Origin: Paralichthys olivaceus
Taxonomy: Eukaryota > Chordata > Actinopteri > Pleuronectiformes > Paralichthyidae
Assembly: GCF_024713975.1 (NCBI RefSeq)
Contig: NC_091098.1
Location: 20,392,816 to 20,456,815, forward strand
Direction of reading: 5' to 3'
DNA: 64,000 nt
This document shows, piece after piece, positions 12,401-20,549 of the stretch. The position numbers were made by a program, and so were the translations under genes. A model generated the notes under the pieces. It was not told the origin of the DNA and did no database searches. It was given only the letters and a program-made list of their open reading frames with translations. Within the stretch, counting starts at the first letter, position 1. Every line of letters begins with the position of its first letter.

Positions 12401-13415
12401 GATTGACTTCTGGCAACCTGTGCACCGTGCACTGCAGTAAGTTACATTAATCATTCTTTATGCATGTGCACGACATGTCACGTGATCCACGATCAGTGGG
12501 CAGGGGGAAACCCCACTGATGGAGGGAAAGCACTGCAGTATTCAGGAGAAATGACATGCGTTTCCCAATTCTCCACAATCTGTGGAACATTTGTTTTTAT
12601 TGCTGCTCAACTGCCTCATTCCATGATAATACTCTCCGTGGTATTAGTTCATTAACCATATTTTACAAAATGTGTGTTGTAAATCTTAGTTTCTATTGTT
12701 TCATTATGAACAACGAGACAACAGAAAAATATTTACTACAACCGAGAGGATAGAGGATACTAAAAATCCTCCATCTTGGTGTAATGCCATTACTGCTGAG
12801 AATCAATGGACTGCATTTCCTTAAGTACTGGCTGCCTCCATGTAATATTGTAACTCAGGGATTCTGTACCATCAAGCCACAGCAGCAGTGGCCATTCACA
12901 TCTGCAGGGTGCTTCACACAGATGTTGTTTCAGTGGTTCTTTAACCCTTACCTAACCATTACATTCAAAGGAATTGTGAAGAGCAAAGCAGCATCGGCAT
13001 GGATGGAGCAAACAAACAACACATAGCAAATGAATGATTCATACATGACTATGCAGAACAGAATCTTTTCTTACCACTCCTGCTGTGGTTCATCGATGAC
13101 CAGGAGGATCTTAAACTTCTTGGGTGTCGTGACTTGAGTCTGCTCCACTAGCCCTGCTGAGGCTGCTGTCTGCTTTACAACGTTGGTGATGGAACTAAAG
13201 AAGCCCGCGCCGGTGGACTGAGCTGGCTGTGGTTTCCTCTCCGGAGCAGGGGAAGTGGCTGGAGGTGTGGGCCCAGCTGTGGGAGACTTGGCAGGGGTGC
13301 TGGAAGCAGGTGGAGGAGGCTGAGCAGGGTCAGGCCTCTGGAGATCTGTCATGTAGCCATTGGGCAGGTTGGAGATGAACGTGCTGTCTGAGAGACGACG
13401 ACGCAGATAATTCAT
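3362..13415 (-). CDS. syn2: Synapsin II, complete, 11 coding exons (467 aa, IIb-type)
   Basis: Synapsins are phosphoproteins on the cytoplasmic face of synaptic vesicles that tether the vesicle reserve pool to actin. Coding exons, in gene order: 13075-13415, 5834-5891, 5635-5726, 5357-5513, 5170-5259, 4978-5040, 4705-4847, 4545-4619, 4330-4432, 4037-4183, 3362-3496. All junctions are GT-AG and the frame is continuous over 1404 nt. Residues 1-12 carry domain A with the RRRLSDS kinase site (Ser9). A Pro-rich domain B follows, then the domain C ATP-grasp fold from about residue 105 to 405, with the nucleotide loop GHAHSGIGK at 259-267. The end, [11 protein letters not shown]...VQAN, matches the short synapsin IIb C-terminus as I recall it. 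The start was chosen because [11 protein letters not shown] aligns with the family start, although the frame is open further upstream. Paralogue a or b cannot be decided. Human IIb is about 478 aa, so this length is normal. Confidence 0.95.
3600..3985. mobile_element. Diverged dispersed retroelement copy in syn2 intron 10
   Basis: The segments 'gatctggatccacaccaaaatt', 'gtgatttttgcataatcctgct' and 'cacctggcggagg' mark a very common teleost interspersed repeat that ends in a run of lost ORF sequence. Related copies lie at 21795-21975, 55490-55640 and 62385-62645. The family name is uncertain; I think it is a non-LTR (RTE-like) or SINE-type tail. Confidence 0.6.
4037..4183 (-). CDS. syn2: syn2 coding exon 10
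   Basis: Residues 375-423. [20 protein letters not shown] closes domain C, and a short charged, Pro-containing linker follows. Mammals have MDCSMPL where this protein has VTGSSMPL. Confidence 0.94.
4330..4432 (-). CDS. syn2: syn2 coding exon 9
   Basis: Residues 340-374 ([20 protein letters not shown] ... [10 protein letters not shown]), the C-terminal half of the ATP-grasp core. Confidence 0.95.
4545..4619 (-). CDS. syn2: syn2 coding exon 8
   Basis: Residues 315-340 ([20 protein letters not shown] and the following AMTD), a strongly conserved synapsin segment. Confidence 0.94.
4705..4847 (-). CDS. syn2: syn2 coding exon 7
   Basis: Residues 268-314 plus two bases of Met315 ([20 protein letters not shown] ... 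[16 protein letters not shown]). Donor is AT|GTAAGT. Confidence 0.94.
4978..5040 (-). CDS. syn2: syn2 coding exon 6
   Basis: Residues 247-267 ([18 protein letters not shown] and the following IGK), the ATP-grasp nucleotide-binding loop. The exon's first bases GTGAGC look like a donor but are coding, because the acceptor CAG lies just before them. Confidence 0.92.
5170..5259 (-). CDS. syn2: syn2 coding exon 5
   Basis: Residues 217-246 ([12 protein letters not shown]...FYPNYKEM). The intron after this exon is only about 130 bp. In mammals a TIMP gene is nested in an intron in this part of the gene, but none is present here. Confidence 0.93.
5357..5513 (-). CDS. syn2: syn2 coding exon 4
   Basis: Residues 164-216 ([14 protein letters not shown] ... 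[17 protein letters not shown]), a highly conserved synapsin core stretch. It includes the [15 protein letters not shown] segment. Confidence 0.95.
5635..5726 (-). CDS. syn2: syn2 coding exon 3
   Basis: Residues 134-163 plus two bases of Arg164 ([15 protein letters not shown]...NGTKVV). Preceded by CAG and followed by GTGGG. Confidence 0.93.
5834..5891 (-). CDS. syn2: syn2 coding exon 2
   Basis: Residues 114-133 (WAKLFRGKK...KVEQ), the start of the conserved core. It completes Trp114 from exon 1. Confidence 0.93.
6790..7020. promoter_or_regulatory. Candidate conserved non-coding element in syn2 intron 1
   Basis: Complex non-repetitive AT-rich sequence with homeodomain-core motifs (gaataattcattc, gtctaattagtgc, gtgattagatcg). 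It has the texture of vertebrate developmental enhancers and no coding potential. This is inference from composition only. Confidence 0.3.
8860..9047 (+). mobile_element. LINE/SINE-like 3' tail ('ggttcaataaagtatttctgattatgattg')
   Basis: The terminal sequence with AATAAAGTATT followed by an imperfect ctgatta/tgattgtgatt repeat is the usual 3' end of teleost non-LTR retroelements, inserted in plus orientation. The upstream part is diverged and its 5' limit is uncertain. Confidence 0.5.
9708..9734. repeat. Perfect 10-bp inverted repeat, 7-nt loop
   Basis: CCCACACTAC at 9708-9717 pairs exactly with GTAGTGTGGG at 9725-9734 around a tctgcat loop. Pairing does not extend far outwards, so a microRNA precursor is unlikely. 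It lies within syn2 intron 1. Confidence 0.6.
10322..10380 (-). mobile_element. Retroelement 3' tail with (GATA)n
   Basis: Read on the minus strand it ends CCCTTTGGGGATGAATAAAG followed by (TATC)n. This is the characteristic 3' terminus of a teleost LINE copy whose microsatellite tail is the terminal repeat. Only the tail remains. Confidence 0.6.
13075..13415 (-). CDS. syn2: syn2 coding exon 1
   Basis: Residues 1-113 plus two bases of Trp114. It encodes domain A (Ser9 phosphosite), the Pro/Ala-rich domain B, and the start of domain C (KILLVIDEP). The donor GT is at 13073-13074 and the intron is phase 2. Confidence 0.95.
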
Positions 13416-15115
13416 GGCTGCAGCTGAAAGAGGAGAAGAGCAAAGGAGCACTGGGTGTGGAGAATGATTCTGCTGCAGAGTCCCTTTCCTTACAGCTGAT
13501 AACGGCTGAGCTCTCAAGGCAAACTCCCAGCGAATGTATTCCCTCCCAGTTCAGTGGAGCATCCTCAGAGCTCCCTCTCACGGGCAGTGACGCTACACTG
13601 CAACTCAGCCAATCACCTTACACTGTGCTCTCCTCACCCATTGCAAAGGATGCTCTTGCTGCGCCTCTCCTTCCTCCTCTCCTCCTCTCCCCTCTCCACT
13701 CTCTCTCACTAGCATGCCTGCCTGCCTTACCCCTCCCCCATTTTCTGCTGCCTCACAGGCGTCATGCTTTTTTGATCCGCCGCATGGAAAATAGAGGAGT
13801 TTCCAGTGTAAGTGCAAGAGGGAACACTGAATAGTATGTTATAATTGTCTTAGTCCTGCCCCATCTGTCCCTCTTGTTTCCTCTGCCTTGTGTCCGTGCA
13901 CAACATTTCTGTGTGTGTAACATGTAGCCATGAAATCTAAAATGGCTGTTAAGACTAGCGGGCAATGTTGAATGAGGGGGACAACGTCAGAAGCTTTCCC
14001 TGGAGACACAAATTCATGAGTAAACTATCAGTCTTAATTGATTCATCAGTCTTATAAAGCCTCTGTGTTAGTGCATTAAAATTCCATACATGACACTTTA
14101 CCTGAATATTTTATTAGACTTTATAGGATTATTATAAGAAACACCATTTTCATATACACATTAACTTCTGCACAGATAAATCTAAATACCACAGAAATTC
14201 CTAACAATATTTTTTATTTTCTGGATTAGAAATCTGTTAATTGCATAAATTATGATTAAAAGCATTTTAGGTTTTAAAAGAACCTACTAGTAACTTCATA
14301 TATTTATATGAAAAACTTCTATTCCCCCTTAAAAAATAAAAGAATTAGCTGCTCTAACATGTTTTAATTAGTTAAATACAAGGAATACAGAGAAGCTATG
14401 TGATGAAAACATCAGACCACCATGTCAACCCACAGAGGCAACACATTTTGAAAAGGACCCGGAAACACATCAATAAATCAATAACTTGCAATGTTCAGAG
14501 GTCACAACAAATGGCCACGTCTTGAATCTGATACTCACAAATATGCGACCTAAAGAAACATAGTTTAAAGATTTATATAAAACATTATTTATTTGCCTGC
14601 AATAATATTTTTCTTCCATACAACTATAAAACAACAACAAGAGGATTTCAAGATCCCTTATTTTATACTCAAAGTTTTGATCTTCATAAGAAGATGGATT
14701 TGTGGTTTTATACTGAGAAACAATCTTAGTAAAGTTTTACAATCACAGCTAATGGATTGTCACCTATACTGTAGTTTGGTAAAACTCACCAGAAAATGCA
14801 AGCAGTGGTCAGTCAGTGGTGAAATGAGCCAACCAGACAGTCAAAGTCAGACTAAAATACTCTTTATGGATTTCCTGTGCACTCTGGTACGATCCCAGGA
14901 TCATCTAACAGCATCAGGGTGCCTGTGTGCACCAAGGCCTTTCACTGGGGCTTGCATACAGAATCATGGGGGAAATCAGTGAGATGGTATTTCCACAGTA
15001 TTCATACAGAACGAGGACCTGCTTTATAATCAAATGAGGCATGCTAATGTCATTTTCTACAATGAGGGACCTTTAGGCTGCAGTGAAAAGCAAAGAAAGG
15101 CCACAACACATATAA

Positions 15116-15200
15116 AGCGGTGGCTGTGGCTCAGGAGACAGAGCGGGTCATCCTCTGACCAGAAGGTTGGAGTTTGATCTCAGTGGGTAACCTGTAAAAA
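15116..15200 (+). mobile_element. tRNA-derived SINE head
   Basis: 'gcggtggctgtggctcagga' resembles a Pol III A box region. 'ggttggagtttgatctcag' resembles a B box (GGTTCGAATCC consensus, diverged). The spacing is tRNA-like. This matches the common teleost 'gtggctcaggaggtagagcg' SINE family from memory. Confidence 0.6.
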
Positions 15201-16064
15201 TGTGCACAATATTTTTTAGAAAAAGTATGTAGTATGAACGAGTAAATACTTTAAGCCTGAATAGTTTTGGTCCTTAATTATATGTAGTTAGATTTTTATT
15301 TATAAATGTTTTTTTTTAATCCTGTTCAGTTTGGAGCAACTAAGGAAAAGTAATGCTCAAATTTACTTTCCAACATTCTAATACTATTATTTCGAAACCT
15401 TAGGCTGCACAAATAGTTTTCAGATTGTCTTTGAGTAGCATTAACATTTTGGAATCTCCTAAAATGCACCATTTGGAGAACAGCAGATAAAATAACATGT
15501 GTCATAGCAGAACTTCGTGTAGAGTCTTTCTGAGTCAATGGCAGTGACAACTCCAGCTCTAATTATAGCTTGTCTGTTTGCACAATATCTTTATATTGTC
15601 AATCTGTTTTCCCATATTATAATTTTACTGTCACCGTTGTTTGTCTTTTTATAACTATTGATTGTTCCCCTGTTAAAAAGCTTTTACTTGATACAATTGT
15701 GGATCTAATGTCAGAGGATGTCAACTGTACAGTATCAAGAAAATGTGTAATGTTATGTTTTAATTGTCTTGATAGAAGTTGTAGCATGTGCTGAATCTAA
15801 CCACCTTAACAATATATAGCTGAAGTCTCTGCAGATTATTGCATGTCCAGATAATGGAGAAGGAGGAGGTTATGTTTTCATCTGCGTTTGTTTGCATGTC
15901 CGCTAGTAGGATTACACAAAACAGTACTGGACGATATAAACATTGTATTTAAAAAAACAAAGCCAGTGTGTTGAAGAAATACAATGAAACGTGTTAATGA
16001 AGCTTTTGTTCTGTTTATTGAAATATTTAGGTATTCAGTCGGAATCCAAACAGTCAAACACAAG

Positions 16065-16240
16065 ATCAAGTCAAGTCAAGTCAACTTTATTATCAATAAT
16101 GCCATATGTGCAGGACATACAGAGAATTGAAATTGCGTAAAAGATATAAAATAAATATAAATAAATATATATACAAGCTAAAAGATATCTAAGAAAAAGA
16201 CAGTGGCAAATCTAGAAAAAATAAAAAGTATAAATATGGC
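16065..16240 (-). mobile_element. LINE 3' fragment (tcaagtcaactttatt...)
   Basis: (TCAAG)n, then 'tcaactttattatcaataatgcc' and 'aggacatacagagaattg', followed by an AT-rich (ataaat)n stretch. This is a very common teleost LINE tail in reverse orientation, with its minus-strand AATAAAG and terminal (CTTGA)n. Confidence 0.65.
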
Positions 16241-16369
16241 AAATATGGCGGTATGATCTTAAGATCTTAAGACTAATAGAAGGTGAAAATGAGTCAAGAT
16301 GATGAGGATGATAATAATGATCATGTGTTTTCTATCTGTCTGGAGGAGAACATGGTCGATGTTTACCAC

Positions 16370-16501
16370 CCTGGGACCTGGCTGCTGTTCCTCTGGCCTC
16401 CACCAGGGCCGCTCCGCACTCTTTTGTTTGCGCTGGAGCAGTGCAGCGGTCGGACGGGGCTCTGCTGTTGTTGTGGACCGAAGCTAACTTTCGTCGACCG
16501 A
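16370..16501 (+). other. vgll4: Probable untranslated first exon and CpG-rich promoter of vgll4
   Basis: GC- and CpG-rich sequence ends at a strong donor (CCGA|GTGAGTAAC, exon end 16501). The matching acceptor TTTCCCACAG ends at 17016, just before the coding exon. The transcription start is not defined. An 84-codon open frame here does not splice in frame into the coding exon. Confidence 0.45.
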
Positions 16502-17090
16502 GTGAGTAACGTTGACTTTAACGTGGCGCTGCCGTGAGAGCTTTGTTGTCCGACTCACCGTCACCGAACGTAACCGCAAGTGGTCGCGAAGTTGTCGACC
16601 AGTTGCGTGTTTGTTTGACTTTTCCCGTTCAACCCGAACCTGTGATCTAGCGTTAAGTTTCCACCAAAAGTTTGTGACAAGCTGCTAAAGGCTAACGCTA
16701 GCTTGCGCCACAGACAAAGTAGCCTAGCTAGCTAGCGTCCTAGCGCCTGTAAATAACTAATAAGCATTTAACTGTGTATTATGGGTTGAATTGTGTGGAA
16801 CTTTAACAGACTTATCTGTATCGTTTGGCAGTAAAATCGAGCTGGTTAAAGTTAGCCTAGCGGTTAGCTGAGCGTGTTATGCTAGTGTAACTGCTAGCCT
16901 TTCAAGCGTTAGCCTCGGGCACCGCCAGCTAATCGTTCGACTCGAGAAAAGGACATTTTTCTTTTGAACTGATTTCAAAGTATTGTCGACATTTGACAAT
17001 TGTGTCTTTCCCACAGGATATAAACCCGTTTGTTCTCTTCGCTGGCACGTCCTGCTAACATCCATGTTAGCAGCTAGCCTGTTCGTGTAA

Positions 17091-17172
17091 ATGCTTTTCA
17101 CTAGAATGGACCTGCTGAACTCTCAGTTCCTGGACAAGATGAACAATAACATCGGGAGACTGCACTACGACG
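17091..17172 (+). CDS. vgll4: vgll4 coding exon 1
   Basis: Residues 1-27 plus one base of Asp28 (MLFTRMDLLNSQFLDKMNNN then IGRLHYD). The acceptor at 17015-17016 puts 74 nt of 5' UTR in the same exon. The donor GTTCGT is weaker than its neighbours. Confidence 0.9.
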
Positions 17173-20100
17173 GTTCGTGTGTTCTCTTGTTAAAACGTGT
17201 CTCAACATCACATATTTAACTTGTGTGTGGGAACAACATTTTGTGGTTTCCCCAGTTGCCCTCAAACCGAATTCAACAAGTGTCCTGATGTGCGACGTGC
17301 ACTTATCCTCATTACAGCTGCTCTACAACGAGAGCCCAACACACTGCTGTTCACACACTTTGGTGCAGGATTGTTGAACTGAGCCCTGTTGTGTATATTT
17401 GCACTTTTATGGTTGACTGGGTGAAGACATTTCCACTTTCTGACACACCTCTAAAGAGCTGGTTTAGAGTCGGTTGTAGGGTTCAGGCTAGTTTCGACTC
17501 AGGTTAGGGTTAGGCACATAGTTGAGATGATTAAGGTTAGGCCAAGAGGCAAGGGACTGCATTAAGTCAACAAGTGTCCTCTCAAAGACTACACAAATAC
17601 TTTTGAAGTAACTGGGTGACCAATTCTTCAAACGTAAAAAAAAACAACTATAAATGCCTCCATACTGCTTCTTTGGTGTGATCCAAGTGTCCGTAAGCCC
17701 CAACATTCCAATTTGATTTCGAAGTGTGAGTTACTATATATGTTTTAATACTAAATGTTAGCTACAAGAACTAGTGATGCAACCAGGCACCCTTGGACGA
17801 GAACCTGTGTGCGTGCGAACGTGAACGCGACTCCAGAGGAGGATGTCGGAGGACGTTTAGGCTAAAAGCATGGAGTAAATGAAGCCATTTCAAGTTGAAT
17901 TTGAATGTCGGGGTTTACAGACACGTAGATGACACCACAGGAGCAGTCTGGGGGTGTTTTGTGTTTTAAAAAAAAATACATTCGAAGAAATGTAAATTGT
18001 TTTATTATTTACTGAATTTCCCAAAAGTTGGCACATAATTCCCCACAAGCTATAGATTTACAGATTCCAGATAATTGTCTTCCCAAAATAAATGGCCACA
18101 ATCTACAGTCTGCTAGCCTTTAAATTGTAAGGCAACATAATTATAATGTTACTGTTTTCAAGTTATGATTTTGTTCACGTGGCTGTGTATGTGAATCAGC
18201 TGTTACGTGTTTTATTATTAGATTATTATTACTGACATAATGTAAAAGCAGAATGTTACAGTTTTAGTTGGTTGAGGTGGATCATTCTGCTAATTATTTT
18301 CTACACAAATTCATTGTTTGGTTTGTAGAAAATTTGTAGATTAGATTATTTACACTCCTGATTCTTCTCCCACAGATGAGTCCAGGACACCCCCCATGCC
18401 CACTGCCATGTCCAACATAACTGGGCCCCCTCCTCACTGTCCAAGCAAACGGAAGTATGGAGAAGAACAAATGGACGACCGAATAAACTGTGACGAAGAC
18501 CACGTGATCAAAATGAGTAGATTGTTTGCCACTCAGCTGTAAGTGTCTTAATAAAATGTATTTGTTTATTTTGTGCCAGCCTATTTTACAAATATTCAAG
18601 TATGTGATTTTTTATTGCAGATAACAACTATGTGAGCATGTTTTGTCAAACTGAAACATTTTCAGCGACACCTTTTGTGTTTTTTTTGCTCATAAATACG
18701 TTTTTATTACACATGGCAGTTTTTTTTAAATTATCACGTAAATGTAATATAATTACTCTTCCTGAATGGAGTGTATCTGAATGTGGTTGTTATTTGCCTG
18801 ATCTGATAAACAAGGCAGTGGGTTAACAATCTTTCAGTGTTAATTAGCTACAGTTCATAAAGGTAAACAGCATTAGAACCACATTGATATATTGATATAC
18901 TTGTGTGTAAAAATAGTAAAATCCTCAATTTCAATTCATCCAAGAACAACCAAACCATTCAGCCTGAAAACCCCAGTTAGAGATTAGGAAGTGAACATGT
19001 CTGAACAGGACATTACAGCTCACAGGACGCCACCTCCTGGCTGTAAAGTGTTGTGAGCACAAATATGACAAGACTTGGGATTTCTTTATATACACGAGAT
19101 ATGACCTCTCACATTTACATTGTGTCATGAAAAGTCAAAGCTGTTGTTAATTTATGCTTAATTTGTACTTTCTTTATTAAGGGCCCGTCCTTCTGCTGGA
19201 GACAACCGCAATGAGCACTGGAGTCACAGTCCTGTGGAGCATGTTACATCCTCTTCTAATGGTCTCCATGGGACCCACTTGTATGCTTCCATTTCTGGCT
19301 ATGCTGTAGACCAGCCTCTGCCTCTGACCAAAAGCAGCCATGACATTGGAGTTGTGGGCAGAGAGAGATCTGTCATCGGTGGGACTGTAGAGCGGCAGCA
19401 GGTACGTCAACTTGCAATCCAAATGGTTTGTAGTATCATTTGATAAATTAAAGCAGCGTTCATACTTAATGTTTCTCCATGGCCAAGACGGCCCATGTGA
19501 CATACATTTCTAACTTAATTTATATGTGTAGCTTTGCTCAATAGTTTATATTTTAGTGCAAAAGTCTGTGTTTGCTGAATATATGTATTTTTTCTCCACT
19601 CATAGAATCGTCCCTCAGTTATTACCTGTGCCCCAGCGAGCAACCGCAATTGTAACCTCTCTCACTGCCACATGAACGGCTGCTCTCCCAGCCCACCTGC
19701 TGATCAGAGGAAGACCAATGGTAAACCATCACACTTAAAACACTTTCAATACACACTTTCTATCATGTCAGGTTAATCTAAAAAAGCAAATGAATGGGAA
19801 TTTATACATTCACTATACCACATGGGGTTTATGTGCATAATAAAGTTGAACTTTTATGCTCATTGATTGTATTTTACAGTCACAGAGCACTTTATTAGGA
19901 ACACCATCCAAACTCTAAGTAGGGCCTCACTCTGCTCTCAGTACAGCCTCAGTGTTTCATGACAGGGGCCACAAGATCTTGGAAACATTCCTCTGAGAAT
20001 CGACTTTATCTTGTAATTTGTCAGCTGCACATTCATGAAGCCAATCTCCTGTTCCACCTCATCCCAAAGGAGTTTTATTGGACTGGGGAGGCCACAGAAC

Positions 20101-20549
20101 ATAATGTCATGTTCATGAAATAAGTTTGAGACGATTTAGCTTTGTGACAGTGTGTTATAATTCTGGAAGTAGCCTTTAAAAGAACATAAATTGAGGCCAT
20201 GAAGCTATATGTCATATTGTCTCTACAGTATGACAGATGTTTACTTTTTGGTGATTCAGAGGTTTAATCATAGCTAAGTGAATTTTTTATATTACCTGCA
20301 TGGTAAAACTGAGTTTTTGGTCTCCTTCCTTCACACATCATTTTTTTAGCCAACACAGTATGTGACCCCGTGATTGAGGAGCACTTCCGTCGCAGCCTTG
20401 GGAAAAACTACAAAGAAGCGGAGCCTGAGTCCAACTCGGTGTCCATCACAGGTTCGGTCGATGACCACTTTGCCAAAGCTCTGGGAGATGCCTGGCTCCA
20501 AATCAAGGCCAAGGGTGGGGGGCATCAGACCCCAGATGCAGACCCATGA
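17091..20549 (+). CDS. vgll4: Vestigial-like family member 4, complete, 5 coding exons (259 aa)
   Basis: A nuclear transcription cofactor that binds TEAD factors through two TONDU motifs and competes with YAP, so it acts as a Hippo-pathway repressor. Coding exons: 17091-17172, 18376-18538, 19182-19401, 19606-19720, 20350-20549. All are GT-AG and total 780 nt including TGA at 20547-20549. The N-terminus MLFTRMDLLN...LDKMNNNIG and the block NRPSVITCAPASNRNCNLSH are diagnostic of VGLL4. TDU1 is VIEEHFRRSLGKNY (201-214) and TDU2 is VDDHFAKALGDAW (230-242), both intact. Two in-frame starts exist, Met1 and Met6; the first matches the mammalian isoform. The protein ends soon after TDU2, so the Ser-rich mammalian tail is much shorter here. 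Paralogue a or b not resolved. Confidence 0.95.
17500..17600. repeat. Degraded TTAGGG-related dispersed repeat in vgll4 intron 1
   Basis: 'ggttagggttagg...gatgattaaggttaggc...ctgcattaagtcaacaagtgtcctct' resembles a widespread fish minisatellite-like repeat ('ggttagggttagg...gtcctcacaaag'). A related-looking piece occurs near 23740-23890. Confidence 0.45.
18376..18538 (+). CDS. vgll4: vgll4 coding exon 2
   Basis: Residues 28-82, with the Pro-rich GPPPHCPSKRKYG segment and the acidic DEDHVIKMSRLF block conserved in VGLL4. Donor CT|GTAAGT. Confidence 0.92.
19182..19401 (+). CDS. vgll4: vgll4 coding exon 3
   Basis: Residues 82-155, containing LHGTHLYASISGYAVDQPLP and LTKSS, which correspond to the mammalian SLHGSHLYTSLPSLGLEQPL region. 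Confidence 0.92.
19606..19720 (+). CDS. vgll4: vgll4 coding exon 4
   Basis: Residues 156-193 plus one base of Ala194 (NRPSVITCAPASNRNCNLSH then CHMNGC...), a family-specific Cys-containing block. Confidence 0.93.
19877..20190 (-). pseudogene. Remnant of a Tc1/mariner transposase in vgll4 intron 4
   Basis: The minus strand shows broken pieces of the C-terminal half of a Tc1-type DDE transposase: a region equivalent to 'SNWFHEHD', the WD.VE.EI.FMNVQL block after the DLNPIEHLW site, and the segment that ends near 'VPNKVL'. Many substitutions, deletions and stops are present, including loss of the WPPQSPDLNPIE core, so it is dead. Tc1 elements are abundant in fish. This copy retains no intact inverted terminal repeat that I can see. 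Confidence 0.7.
20350..20549 (+). CDS. vgll4: vgll4 terminal coding exon 5 (TONDU motifs)
   Basis: Residues 194-259 and stop. Carries both TEAD-binding TONDU motifs separated by about 15 residues, followed by a short GGGHQTPDADP end. Confidence 0.95.

Larger units (their letters stand above)
5892..13074 (-). other. syn2: syn2 intron 1 (7.2 kb)
   Basis: The only large intron of the gene. It contains a candidate conserved regulatory block (about 6790-7020), retroelement tails near 8860-9047 and 10322-10380, and a short perfect hairpin at 9708-9734. Short open frames here show no family resemblance. I found no nested gene on the opposite strand. Confidence 0.8.
13416..16369. other. Intergenic region between divergent syn2 and vgll4
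   Basis: Holds the syn2 5' UTR and promoter (immediately above 13416, with a CT-rich tract at about 13665-13740), AT-rich sequence, a tRNA-derived SINE at 15116-15200 and a LINE tail at 16065-16240. No coding exon recognised. No clear TATA box was seen for syn2, which is usual for synapsin genes. Confidence 0.6.

Noticed and set aside
16283..16537. 84-codon frame upstream of vgll4
   Set aside because: Begins in LINE-derived sequence and reaches a stop if spliced to the vgll4 coding exon, so it is not an alternative N-terminus.
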